The translations under genes were made by a program, and so were the position numbers. Shown here in pieces: positions 18,982 through 28,856 of a DNA stretch of 64,000 bases; positions within the stretch are counted from its first letter, which is position 1, and every line of letters begins with the position of its first letter. Source of the DNA: Balneolales bacterium ANBcel1 (GTDB lineage Bacteria > Bacteroidota > Rhodothermia > Balneolales > Natronogracilivirgulaceae). Under the pieces are notes generated by a model that saw only the letters and a program-made list of their open reading frames with translations, was not told the origin of the DNA and made no database searches. The stretch is from assembly GCA_029688905.1 (NCBI GenBank), contig JARULB010000002.1:479262-543261 (forward strand), given 5' to 3'.

Positions 18982-19129
18982 AGGTGATTTTCTTTACATT
19001 TTTGCGCTTTTCCGGGGGTCTCCCCGCTGCCGGACTAATATAACAGAATTTTTATTATTTCAGTTTAGGTGATACCTTACGGCATCTTTCCGGCCCCGGC
19101 CGGGCTAATACATCATAACCGCGATCGTT

Positions 19130-19819
19130 TTGGCTACCCTCTATCTTGTGGCAACACCGGTGGGCAACCTTGCCGATTTTTCCCTGCGCTCCGCGGAGGT
19201 GCTGAAATCCGTTCATACGATCGCCTGTGAAGACACCCGCACCTCTTCAAAGCTCCTACAACATTACGGTATCACCACGCCTACCGTCTCGTTTCACCAG
19301 CACAATGAGCACAAAAAGGTGGACCGGCTCATGGACCGGCTCGACAGCGGACAGGATATCGCACTGATCAGCGATGCCGGCACACCGGGGATCTCCGACC
19401 CCGGCTTTCTGGCCTCACGCGAGGCACACCGCCGCGGCCATACCGTCTGCGCCATTCCCGGGGCCTCCTCCGCTACGGTCGCGCTTTCTGCCAGCGGCTT
19501 GCCCGGTGACCGGTTTCTGTTTGAAGGGTTTCTGCCGCCAAAAAAAGGGCGGGCATCACGGCTGGATGACATCGCCGATCAGGCCTGCACCGTCATTCTG
19601 TTCGAAAGTGTCCACCGTATTGAAAAACTGATGAATGAACTGGCCGACCGCTGCGGGGAAACGCGCATGGCGGCCGTCTGCCGGGAATTGACCAAGCAGT
19701 TTGAAGAGATCATCCGCGGCCCGTTGCCCGAGGTGGCTCGAAGAATATCCGAACACCCCCACCTGAAAGGCGAGTTCGTGGTAGTACTCGCCGGAAAAAA
19801 CTACGAAGAGCAGCAATAG
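19130..19819 (+). CDS. rsmI: 16S rRNA (cytidine-1402-2'-O)-methyltransferase
   Basis: RsmI methylates the ribose of C1402 in the 16S rRNA decoding centre using S-adenosylmethionine. The protein has 229 residues. Family motifs are YLVATPVGNLAD at the start, CEDTRTSSKLL, and SDAGTPGISDPG, which is the SAM-binding loop. The start codon is TTG at 19130: an in-frame stop lies 24 bases upstream with no ATG or GTG between, and the protein begins exactly where homologs do. lnt begins 3 bp after its stop, so the two are probably one transcript. Confidence 0.95.
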   Translation: MATLYLVATPVGNLADFSLRSAEVLKSVHTIACEDTRTSSKLLQHYGITTPTVSFHQHNEHKKVDRLMDRLDSGQDIALISDAGTPGISDPGFLASREAHRRGHTVCAIPGASSATVALSASGLPGDRFLFEGFLPPKKGRASRLDDIADQACTVILFESVHRIEKLMNELADRCGETRMAAVCRELTKQFEEIIRGPLPEVARRISEHPHLKGEFVVVLAGKNYEEQQ

Positions 19820-19822
19820 AAC

Positions 19823-21364
19823 ATGAGCGCACTTTCTGTATTCTGGAATCACAAATGGGTGGCAAGCGGCACAGCCGGACTCCTGCTCGGTCTCAGCCTC
19901 TCTCCGTTTCCCTTTCCGTTTTCCGTGCTGGCCATCGCCGGTTTTGTGTGGCTGTTCCGACTGACCGACCTGACCCGCTCGGCACGGGAGATGGCCTATG
20001 TCGCTTACCCCGGCCTTGTGCTCTGGAACCTGATCACCACCTACTGGCTGATGTTCGCCACCGTACCCGGCGGTATTGCGGCGATACTGGCCAACAGCGC
20101 CATCATGACCCTCCCGCTCATGGTGATCTGGCACCTGCGCCATACTCCGGTCTCCCGTTATTTTACCGCCCTGGCGGTACCTGCCATCTGGCTCACCTAC
20201 GAGTTCCTTCACTTCCGCTGGGATCTCTCCTGGCCATGGCTCAGCCTCGGCAACAGCTTTGCCACCGCGCCCTGGCTGGTTCAGTACATAGCCTTCACCG
20301 GCCTGCTCGGCATAACGTACTGGATTGTGCTCTCCGCCTGGATGATATACCGCAAATTCCCTTTGGCCGCCATACTTGCCGTGCTTCTGCTGCCCCCGGC
20401 CGGCTCGCTGGTCCGGTACGCGGTTCATGATCCGCAGCCCTCTGCTACGGTGGAAGTGGCCGTGCTGCAACCCAACTACGACTCCTACCTCCATCTGGCC
20501 GGTTATCCCAACCCCATCGAGCCGCTGCAGGAGCTGCTCGAATACAGCGACGAGATCGTCTCCCCCTCCACTCAGGCCGTATTCTGGCCCGAAAATGCGA
20601 TTATGGCACTGATCCGCCAGAACTATCCCGGCGAGGCCGACCGCATCATCCAGCGATATGTCAGAGAATGGGACGCCCCTCTTGTTGCCGGTTCGTCGTT
20701 TCTGAGGCGCTATCCCGACGGCGAGGCGCCACCGGTCACCCGCGGGGAGTACGGCGGCCGCCCGTTCAATATTTACAACTCCGCACTCGCTTTTTACCCC
20801 GACCAAAGCATGGAGTTCTACAAAAAAGCGAAACTGGTGCCCATGGTCGAGCGCATCCCCTTCGTGAACACGCTCAGCCGCATGGATTATTTCGGATGGA
20901 TCGACTGGTCGCAGGCGGCCATGTTCGGCAAGGGGACGTCGCCCGATCTGTTTGATGTGAACGGCATTCTGGTCCCTGCGCTGATCTGCTACGATTCCGT
21001 TTACCCCGACTGGGCCCGGACTTTCGTCCGCAACGGTGCCGGTTTCCTCATGGTCATCACCAACGATGGATGGTGGGGCAACACAAGCGGGCACATCCAG
21101 CATTTCGAATTTGCCCGGCTCAGGGCGGTGGAAACGGGCCGTACCGTTCTGCGGAGCGCCAACAACGGGCTTTCGGGGGTGATCCTGGCCAATGGCGATG
21201 TCGCTGTAAAAACCGAATACTGGACCCGCGACCGCTTCACCTACGATGTGCCGGTGTATGAGCATCAGACCTTCTATGTGCGCCATGGCGACTGGATCGG
21301 CCGGCCAGGCCTGCTGCTCTTTTTAGCCGCGCTCGTGGCCATTCGCCGCATCCGGCGCAACTGA
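19823..21364 (+). CDS. lnt: Apolipoprotein N-acyltransferase
   Basis: Lnt acylates the N-terminal Cys of lipoproteins in the inner membrane, the last maturation step before Lol sorting. The 513 residues have several hydrophobic segments in the first 200 and a nitrilase-like domain after about 215. The catalytic triad is visible: E257 in WPENAIM, Lys in YKKAKLVPM (around residue 336) and C389 in LICYDSVYP. The last segment is a C-terminal membrane helix. The window holds several lipoproteins that would be clients. It starts 3 bp after rsmI and converges on sprA with 17 bp between. Confidence 0.93.
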   Translation: MSALSVFWNHKWVASGTAGLLLGLSLSPFPFPFSVLAIAGFVWLFRLTDLTRSAREMAYVAYPGLVLWNLITTYWLMFATVPGGIAAILANSAIMTLPLMVIWHLRHTPVSRYFTALAVPAIWLTYEFLHFRWDLSWPWLSLGNSFATAPWLVQYIAFTGLLGITYWIVLSAWMIYRKFPLAAILAVLLLPPAGSLVRYAVHDPQPSATVEVAVLQPNYDSYLHLAGYPNPIEPLQELLEYSDEIVSPSTQAVFWPENAIMALIRQNYPGEADRIIQRYVREWDAPLVAGSSFLRRYPDGEAPPVTRGEYGGRPFNIYNSALAFYPDQSMEFYKKAKLVPMVERIPFVNTLSRMDYFGWIDWSQAAMFGKGTSPDLFDVNGILVPALICYDSVYPDWARTFVRNGAGFLMVITNDGWWGNTSGHIQHFEFARLRAVETGRTVLRSANNGLSGVILANGDVAVKTEYWTRDRFTYDVPVYEHQTFYVRHGDWIGRPGLLLFLAALVAIRRIRRN

Positions 21365-21381
21365 TTTGCAGTCACCGAACC

Positions 21382-24300
21382 TCAGTTGGAACGAATACGC
21401 ACCTGGATATTAAACCGGATATCCTGATCGGTTCGCGGCAGAATCTGGCTGGATCGCGGCATCAGTTTTACAAAGCTGTATTCGAGTCCGGCGGTTATTG
21501 TCTGTGAGAACTGGTATCTCACAGAGGGACGGATCTGCAGCTGGGTGGATCCCTGCTCGTCGGGCCGAGCGGGCCTGACATCGCGCACGGCTCCTTCCGG
21601 TGCCCGGAGCGCCTCGGTCACATCGTCATTCAACCGGTACGTATAGGTAATCTCATCACTGTATTCGGTCGTCAAATTGATATCGATCTGATTGTTAAGC
21701 TGACGGAAAAACGGTATCCGGAACCCGCGTTTGGAGTACCCGAACGTAAGGGAGAGCCTCTTGACGTTTCTTTCAGTAACGGTGTTATTTGAGAGGCTGA
21801 TGCTGGTCTGCTTGTTGGTGTTGTAATTTATCTGGGTATTCATGTTGTTGACCCAGCGCATCTGCAAACCCACCAGCGGGGCAAAGTTTCTCTGAAGGCT
21901 GATTGAGCGGCTGTCGTAATCGGGCTGGTGATACAGGAACGTGTAGGCATCGATGGCCCTCGGCAGTTCATCCCCCCGGTTGGAATTCAGCTGCCAGCCC
22001 TGATTGTACTGCCCGGTATAGCGGTGGTTGATCGTTGCCCGCTGCAGATAACGCTGAATTAGCGGCATGCGGTTTTCCCATCCGGACCACGAGATGTCCC
22101 AGTTAGGCAATGGTAATGGCAGAAACCCGCGAACTCCAATGGTTCTGTCGGAAAAACCGAAGTAGGCTTTCCGGAAATCTTTCTCCAGGCTTGCGGCGAT
22201 AAGCGGGACCTTATCCGCCTCCACGAAGCCGTCCTCATCCCGCAATTCGATTGCATCAAGCGCCCGGTCGACCTGCAGCTCGAAAAGCGATTCATAGCCA
22301 CCGCCAAAAGCCCAGACGGAGGTGGTTATGTTGCCGGATTCCCGCAGCTCAACAGAAAGGGAGTCTCCGTAAAAGAGTGTTTGGCGTCGCTCTACCGTAT
22401 CATCCCAGCGGGCAGACCAGTTCAGGTTCACCGAGAGATCGCTGAAGGGCCGCATGCCCGTGCGGACATTCAGGTTGTGAGACTCATCAACGGAAGCCGT
22501 AAACGGATAAGCCTCACCGGGCTCCCTGACCCGGATCAGCTGATCCCGGGGAATCTCCTGCCTCAGCCCTATCCGGTATCCGAATGGTGGCGAGAAGTTG
22601 CTGTCACCGGTATCGCCAAACATGTAATAGATCTGGGAGTCGCCGGCATATCCCCCCTGCCCGGATCCGCCGCCTCGAGTGTAAGACACATTGATGCTCT
22701 GAATGCTCAGCAGCCCGAGCACCATCCGGCGGCCGAAATATCTCATGTCGTCGGAACGCGTCCATTCTGAATCCTGATCGTCCCTGCTTCTGGCCTGATT
22801 TCGTTCTCTGCGTTCCCTTTCGGAGGCGCTTTTCGCGTCGCGATACAACGATACGCGCTCAAGCAGGTTTTGTGTGCGCAGTTCGGGGTTCTGCTCAAAT
22901 GAGAACTGATTCTGGACTGCGGCCCCTCTGCCGGATCCCTCGGCGCTGTTGGTCCATCGAAAGCTCCCCCGGAAGGATGCCGAATAGTTCAGCCAGTCAA
23001 GCCCTTCGATTCTGGTGAGGCGTGGCCGCCAGGAAGCAGAGTAGGATTCCTGGTACCGGTCGCGGCGGGGGTTGGCGGCCGGATCAAAAAACCAGCTTTC
23101 CAGTGCCGTCAATGTGGGAATGGTCCGGAACTCAGAGCTGAGGGTATCGGCCGGATCCACTTCCCGCTGTCCCAGTTGCTGCAGGTTCAGCTCGGTGGTG
23201 TTCGAAAAGGAGGTGGAGATGGACTGGGTCAGGTTGTAATTGACGGATACGCGCGACTCAAAATTAAAGCTGTGCTGCTGCTGCATGCTGAAGTTATCGC
23301 CCGCGCCACCGCGTCTCAGCTCCTCGGAATAGCGGCGGGTCATCACCGATTCCAGGTTAACCTGGGAAGGCACATAGGTAAACCCGGTTGTAGAAAACCA
23401 CTGGAGCACAGGAATGCCGTCAAGAAACGTAAGCGGCCTGACCACATTCACATTTCGGATGTTCAACCGGTAGTTCAATGAGGTGCGGTGGTCCCACTGA
23501 TCGCGAAACTCCAGGTTGGGATCACTGCGTTCATCCAGATTGTAGACATAGCTCAGGTTGATATTGTCTACGGTATAGCGGAGCAATGTGGACTCGGAGT
23601 TACTCTTTGAAATGTTTGTCAGACCGAAGCCATACCGCTGGCTCTGGGTGCGGATCTGATCCAACATCCGGTCGATTTCCAATTCCCGCTCCTCCTCAGT
23701 AAGGTCACTGGCGTCAACCGCGTCCTCGAAGTCCGAAAAACGGACATCACCCTGCTGAGGCAGAAACCGGGGTGTCTGCTGGCTGCGCCGTGCCGACAGC
23801 TGTAGAGGAATATTCCAGCCGTACCGTTCCGGAAGAAACCGGTGCAAATTGACCTGGGTATTCAGATCGTAGGAGTACATGTCAAACATCTGCCGTTCAA
23901 TCATACTCTGGTTCAGATGTCCGAAACCGTCGGTTTGCCTGGAGAAACTGGCCCGAACCGTTGCCAGGTCGGCCAGCCGTATGGTGGTTCTGAAATTGGC
24001 CCCCCATCCCTTCTGATCCTCAAATCCGGAAACGCGCAGCTCATTGACCCACAATTCGGCGTCCAGTGACGGCCGTCCGACGTTCGATGTCACCGTGCCG
24101 TTCTGGCTGCTGCCGTTATCATGCGGGTTTCGGATACCGATACCGATCTCTCTGACGCCCCCCAGCGAAGGGTTGCCTACCACCGCGATAACCGCCCCCG
24201 GCGGGGCATCCTGAACCAGGTCGGTGCGTTCGTACAACTCTTCGAGCGACACTTCCTCCAGATTTCTCGCCTGCTTCAGGGCGTTCAGCGACGAAAGCAC

Positions 24301-27300
24301 GATGTTTACGCTGTTGGAATCGGGAATCCAGATGCGATCCGTTTCATTGGCCAGCACCGAGCTTTCCGGATCCATGTTCAGCGGCGTGAAGTTGAAATTG
24401 GGGTCGGTCGGCGAAACCGGCTGCCGATATTCGTAATAGTTATTGGAGAGGTCGTTGCCCAGCCGGATAACCACCTCCACATCCGACCGGCGATCATATC
24501 CTTCTCCATGCACGAACATCCTCAGGTTGGAGTAGTTCAGCAGGTTCAGCTGGTTCGGGTAAAAGCGCTGCAGCATGCGGTATTCCCCCGAACGGAGATC
24601 CTCAACCCGCATGGAGAGCGACTGTTCGTTTGCCAGTACCTGCTCCTGCTGGCCGCGCTGCACCGACCGGATGGCCCCGTTTGGAATACGGTAGGGTATC
24701 GGCTGGCGGTTGGAGTTTTCCTCAATGTTGATGGTGGATACTTCGAAAATCGTACCCGGATACCCTTCTTGCGAGAGCCGCTCCAGCTCGCGCCACTGGT
24801 TCCCGACCAGCTCGAACGTGGCAAACCGCATGGTCATCGGTTCGTGATAGCCCGCCATCCAGAAACGGATGTGCTGAACGCGCTCAAGGTCCTCAATACT
24901 GCCGACCTGCCGGGCAACATCACGCAGCGGCAGGCGCACCAGGTACCACCGGTCGGTCGGCTGATCGCCATCCACCATGTCTACGATATAATTCTCGCCT
25001 ATTCGCATTGATGATGGGTCGCCGGGGTTGAAGGGAATCTCAAACTGGAAAAAAGAGTCGTCCCGGTTCACACTCGCCGGGTTAATCAGTCCCTCGGTAT
25101 CCGGGCGATTGGTGATGGACCGTGAATCGCCGCGTGAGAGTGAGTTGCCCTCCAGAAATCCGTACATCCTGTGGAACCGCTCATGTAACGGTTTATGTCC
25201 GATTTGAGGGTCGTTGAAATAGTAGTATTTGTCATTGGAGGGATCGTTGAGAATCTGATCCAGTATCTCGGGCTGGTCGGCATACTGCTCGGCCATCAGT
25301 TCCAGCCAGTTGCTGAAGAGCACCTGCTCGGAGAACTCCCCTTGCGTACTGTGGGCACCGTCCAGGCCTACATCCTCCCGCTCCTGGGTTTCGGTTGAGA
25401 ATTGGCCTGTCAGGTGAGCGTTCCGGCTGATGATATAGGAGCGCATGGCGTTGTCGACCTGCAGGTTGCCGAGATCCTGGGCACGGGCCAGACCGTCCTC
25501 GGTATTCAGCCGGTTGTTCGGAATAACATCTTCGGATACCAGTCCCAGATCAATGTAGATCTTCCCGTCGTAGTTGTCGTAGTCCATGCCGGTGGGATTC
25601 CTCCCGTCAGGCAGCAGCGGCTGCACCCAGAATTCAAGGAATTCAATATTGTTCTGCCGGAGGTTGTCGAGTCCGCTCGGGAAGGCGGCGGTCATACCGC
25701 CCCAGGTATCCTCCGGCCTGTTTTCGAGCAGGTCGCGCAGGTTCTCGTTATAGTTGTAGGGACCGCGTTTGCGTGGATTGTAGTGAATATCGAGGGTCTG
25801 CAGGCGGTCTTCCTGCCGGCGAACTTCCCGGTTGGGAAAGACATCCGAAACCGATACGGGCAGGGACTCCGGGGTGCGGGCGGCATCGGTAACCCGTCCG
25901 ATGTTGATGGGGATCATGTACCAGGAAAACTTGCCACGCATATCGGAGCGGGCAACCCGGGATTCGATACTCTCGTCGTATCCGTCCATGGTACCGTCGT
26001 ATCCGGGGATGGCATGCGGAGCCGCCGCAATGTTCCATCGACCGGGACTCAGAAAGTTGATACTGGTCTTGGATCCTTCAAAGTCATCGATAAAAGAGAG
26101 CCCTCTCTCTTCATCCGGGTAGAGGTCGCCACGGTCAATAGCCCTTGAAACGGCGCGCGTCTGTGCGACATCGGGCCTCAACTGAGCGAATTCCCCGCTG
26201 AAAGAGATCTCCGAATCGGCACGGGTCTGGATCAGCGGCAGCCAGTTAATGGCACGGGTGAGCCAGGGGGCATCAAAATCGGCTTTGCCATCAAATCCCA
26301 ATACGGAATTGTTGATGGGTTCATCGCCAATCGGAATCTTGTCCTGCAGTGGACGTTCTTTAAGGGAAAAATAGGTGCTGCCGAAACTGATATTATCGTT
26401 GACGGTATATTCGGCCCGTAACCCGGCAAACGTCGTCTGCTGAATCTGCAACACCTGGTTACTCTCATAATCGATAACAATCTCCTGGCCTGCTTGCAGG
26501 TATTGCCTGTTGGTAATCATGATATTACCTATGGAGTAGTCGACCTCGTAATCGACTCCTTCGGTCAGTTCCACCCCGTTGGCCCGTACACTTACCGACC
26601 CCTCGACAATCGCGATTCCCAGATTGTAACTGTCCTGTACAGATCCCCGGCTCGAACCGCTTATTTTAAACAGGTTGTTACCTGATTCTCTTCGGGCGTT
26701 ATTCTGGGTACTTGTATAGAGTTCCGGGAACGTATAGCGGTCGATATTCTCCTGAATCTGATCCTGTGACAGGCCGCTGTCCTCATAAAGCTGTGCTATT
26801 CGGCTTCCAAACGGCTGGAGATAGGGAAAGATAATTCGGCCGCGCATAGCGTCCAGTGTACCGGTTCCGAAATCGATCTGATTGTCGGGGCGGGGTTCTC
26901 CGGAGGCGTTGACCCGGTCCAGCCCGAGATCCTGTAGCAGGACATTCCCCAGGCCCGGCAGATTGGTTTGCGGGGTGTTTCCACCGTCAAAGACAATATC
27001 GATTTCAATGTCATCCCTGCGGAGATTCGTGGCATTCAGGCTGTAGACGTTACGCATGGTCAGGTCCCACGCCTTGCTGCTGGTGGTGAGGTTGGAGGGT
27101 CTGAGCAGCTTCAGGAACATGCGGCGGTCGTCGCCGGTATTCAGGTCACCAATCCGTATCGATGTTCCGCCGACACTGTGGGAAAAGGATACGGCCAGGG
27201 CCTGATCGGGATCCAGTCTCGACTCCAGCGACAGATAGCCGGTGTTTTCGTCGAAGGTATAATCCACACCTTCCTGAAGGGGGACAAAATAGCCCTCGAC

Positions 27301-28608
27301 GAACTCATCACTGGACACCCCGAAATCGGAAGCCGAGGGGGTGGTATTCGGATCACGGTACTGCTCCAGCAGAGCCTCATCAAAACGGTCACGTGTCTGA
27401 TCCGGAGGTAAATACGGACCCGAACCGCCCTGCTGAACAACGCCAAGGTCTACCAGAGCGGCTGCACGGCGCTGTCCCGACTGTTCACGGGACGAGGTGT
27501 TCAGTACATAGACATCCATCCGGTTGATATTGAACATGCGCTGAACGACTACCGGATCGGCCATCGCGTTTTCGAACTCCTGCCATGCGAAGAAATCGAT
27601 AAAAAAGTGGCGGTCGTTATCATAGGCCGCCGGGCGTATTTCAATGGTTGCCGTCTGGCTTCCGCCCTCGATGGTCTGCGTATTGCTCTGCCCCTCTTGC
27701 TGTGAAACGACCGATGTCAGGCGCAAGGGACCGAATTTGGCCTCCGCCTTCACCCCGAAAAGGGATCCGCCGCCCCGGATCAGCGTATTCCCGGTCTCCA
27801 TGGAGACATTCCCCAGCTCCACGCTCTGCAAAATCTCATCTTCATACCCCTGATATCGGATACTCATTCGGTTTTCGTAATCAAAAGCGCGCTGGGTATC
27901 CCAGTCGGTCGCGATCGTGAGTTTGTCTCCGATCATACCCTGAATGTTGAGCCGAAGATTCTGCTCGAACGTCGGGTCAATCCGGCGCTGCTGGTCGGGC
28001 GGTAGCGACGGGTCGTCGGTATCGCTGATGGAGGCTCCGATGCTCATATCGGCGGTACCGGTGACACTCAGGTTCACCTCGGGACGGCCGAAGATGGTCG
28101 TGAAGGCGGATCGTTCGCCTACCGGCAGATCGAGGGTAAAATCGAGCAGGCCGCGTCGTCTCACTGTCTGCCGCCGCCGCTCATCGACAAGGCGGCGCCA
28201 GTTCTGATGCTGCCGGTGCTTCAGGCTTAGCTCCGAAAACGACTCAAAATCCATACGGCGCGCATATCCCGACCTGACTCCGAAAATGGTGCGCTCGGCA
28301 GTATAATACCCCAGTGAGTCGCGGGAAATATCCACACGATCCTCCGGCAAATCGATCTGGATTAAAGGCGACCGTTTGCGGGGAAAGGGATTGGTGATTC
28401 GGGGGGATTCCGGAGCGGAAAACAGACGGCGCTCCGCTTCCGTCAATCCGATTTCAGCATCATCTCCGGCCTGCAACCCCTCCTCCTGATGGATACCAGA
28501 GTCAGGTATGGTGTCGTTACTTTGGGAGACGGCGGAAAACGGCAGAAGAAGCAGGCAGAAACCAACAACCAATCCTGCAAGACCATTACGAACCGTTACA
28601 ACTAGCAA
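21382..28608 (-). CDS. sprA: SprA-like type IX secretion translocon
   Basis: SprA (Sov) forms the very large outer-membrane pore of the type IX secretion system of Bacteroidota and relatives. At 2408 residues this protein is the right size. A signal peptide (GLVVGFCLLLLPFSAVS) is followed by a Pro/Arg-rich start, repeated SprA-type segments such as FGVKAEAKFGPLRLT and RISYQGYEDEILQ-like stretches, and long runs of alternating residues as in beta-strands. The only start codon available is TTG at 28608; an in-frame stop lies upstream and no ATG follows before the signal peptide. No other T9SS gene (porK-N, gldK-N) is near. ATTGG repeats lie in the 250-bp divergent region shared with lptF. Confidence 0.93.
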   Translation of the reverse strand: MLVVTVRNGLAGLVVGFCLLLLPFSAVSQSNDTIPDSGIHQEEGLQAGDDAEIGLTEAERRLFSAPESPRITNPFPRKRSPLIQIDLPEDRVDISRDSLGYYTAERTIFGVRSGYARRMDFESFSELSLKHRQHQNWRRLVDERRRQTVRRRGLLDFTLDLPVGERSAFTTIFGRPEVNLSVTGTADMSIGASISDTDDPSLPPDQQRRIDPTFEQNLRLNIQGMIGDKLTIATDWDTQRAFDYENRMSIRYQGYEDEILQSVELGNVSMETGNTLIRGGGSLFGVKAEAKFGPLRLTSVVSQQEGQSNTQTIEGGSQTATIEIRPAAYDNDRHFFIDFFAWQEFENAMADPVVVQRMFNINRMDVYVLNTSSREQSGQRRAAALVDLGVVQQGGSGPYLPPDQTRDRFDEALLEQYRDPNTTPSASDFGVSSDEFVEGYFVPLQEGVDYTFDENTGYLSLESRLDPDQALAVSFSHSVGGTSIRIGDLNTGDDRRMFLKLLRPSNLTTSSKAWDLTMRNVYSLNATNLRRDDIEIDIVFDGGNTPQTNLPGLGNVLLQDLGLDRVNASGEPRPDNQIDFGTGTLDAMRGRIIFPYLQPFGSRIAQLYEDSGLSQDQIQENIDRYTFPELYTSTQNNARRESGNNLFKISGSSRGSVQDSYNLGIAIVEGSVSVRANGVELTEGVDYEVDYSIGNIMITNRQYLQAGQEIVIDYESNQVLQIQQTTFAGLRAEYTVNDNISFGSTYFSLKERPLQDKIPIGDEPINNSVLGFDGKADFDAPWLTRAINWLPLIQTRADSEISFSGEFAQLRPDVAQTRAVSRAIDRGDLYPDEERGLSFIDDFEGSKTSINFLSPGRWNIAAAPHAIPGYDGTMDGYDESIESRVARSDMRGKFSWYMIPINIGRVTDAARTPESLPVSVSDVFPNREVRRQEDRLQTLDIHYNPRKRGPYNYNENLRDLLENRPEDTWGGMTAAFPSGLDNLRQNNIEFLEFWVQPLLPDGRNPTGMDYDNYDGKIYIDLGLVSEDVIPNNRLNTEDGLARAQDLGNLQVDNAMRSYIISRNAHLTGQFSTETQEREDVGLDGAHSTQGEFSEQVLFSNWLELMAEQYADQPEILDQILNDPSNDKYYYFNDPQIGHKPLHERFHRMYGFLEGNSLSRGDSRSITNRPDTEGLINPASVNRDDSFFQFEIPFNPGDPSSMRIGENYIVDMVDGDQPTDRWYLVRLPLRDVARQVGSIEDLERVQHIRFWMAGYHEPMTMRFATFELVGNQWRELERLSQEGYPGTIFEVSTINIEENSNRQPIPYRIPNGAIRSVQRGQQEQVLANEQSLSMRVEDLRSGEYRMLQRFYPNQLNLLNYSNLRMFVHGEGYDRRSDVEVVIRLGNDLSNNYYEYRQPVSPTDPNFNFTPLNMDPESSVLANETDRIWIPDSNSVNIVLSSLNALKQARNLEEVSLEELYERTDLVQDAPPGAVIAVVGNPSLGGVREIGIGIRNPHDNGSSQNGTVTSNVGRPSLDAELWVNELRVSGFEDQKGWGANFRTTIRLADLATVRASFSRQTDGFGHLNQSMIERQMFDMYSYDLNTQVNLHRFLPERYGWNIPLQLSARRSQQTPRFLPQQGDVRFSDFEDAVDASDLTEEERELEIDRMLDQIRTQSQRYGFGLTNISKSNSESTLLRYTVDNINLSYVYNLDERSDPNLEFRDQWDHRTSLNYRLNIRNVNVVRPLTFLDGIPVLQWFSTTGFTYVPSQVNLESVMTRRYSEELRRGGAGDNFSMQQQHSFNFESRVSVNYNLTQSISTSFSNTTELNLQQLGQREVDPADTLSSEFRTIPTLTALESWFFDPAANPRRDRYQESYSASWRPRLTRIEGLDWLNYSASFRGSFRWTNSAEGSGRGAAVQNQFSFEQNPELRTQNLLERVSLYRDAKSASERERRERNQARSRDDQDSEWTRSDDMRYFGRRMVLGLLSIQSINVSYTRGGGSGQGGYAGDSQIYYMFGDTGDSNFSPPFGYRIGLRQEIPRDQLIRVREPGEAYPFTASVDESHNLNVRTGMRPFSDLSVNLNWSARWDDTVERRQTLFYGDSLSVELRESGNITTSVWAFGGGYESLFELQVDRALDAIELRDEDGFVEADKVPLIAASLEKDFRKAYFGFSDRTIGVRGFLPLPLPNWDISWSGWENRMPLIQRYLQRATINHRYTGQYNQGWQLNSNRGDELPRAIDAYTFLYHQPDYDSRSISLQRNFAPLVGLQMRWVNNMNTQINYNTNKQTSISLSNNTVTERNVKRLSLTFGYSKRGFRIPFFRQLNNQIDINLTTEYSDEITYTYRLNDDVTEALRAPEGAVRDVRPARPDEQGSTQLQIRPSVRYQFSQTITAGLEYSFVKLMPRSSQILPRTDQDIRFNIQVRIRSN

Positions 28609-28658
28609 GAAATAAAAGCTTGATTAACCCGGTTATTTGGGAATATTGTTTTTGGACG

Positions 28659-28705
28659 ATTGGTAATTATTGGTCGATAGGCGGGCAGATTGGTTCTTAT
28701 ATTGG
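28659..28705. repeat. Phased ATTGG direct repeats between sprA and lptF
   Basis: Four direct copies of ATTGG start at 28659, 28669, 28689 and 28701, so the spacings are 10, 20 and 12 bases, close to whole helical turns. Three of the four continue as ATTGGT. They lie in the 248-bp divergent region, 50-100 bases upstream of the sprA start codon. Same-face spacing suggests a protein binding array, but chance in an A+T-richer intergenic stretch is possible. Confidence 0.4.
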
Positions 28706-28856
28706 TTTTCAGTCGGTAAAATTAGAATCCCTGCAACAACTAATCAATGCCTGATCCCCATTTTTATTGATTCGGACGGCCTGTTTGTCGTATTTCTTCG
28801 TTGCCGGATTCCTTATCATATACAATGTAACGATTCTGCGGCTTTATTATTCACAG

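Noticed and set aside
19556..21286. Long minus-strand open frame opposite lnt (and similar long frames opposite the amidase, lptF, ABC and TonB receptor genes)
   Set aside because: The high GC content and codon bias of the real genes leave long antisense frames open. The proteins are rich in Gly, His, Arg and Gln with no family motif, while the opposite strand encodes clear families.
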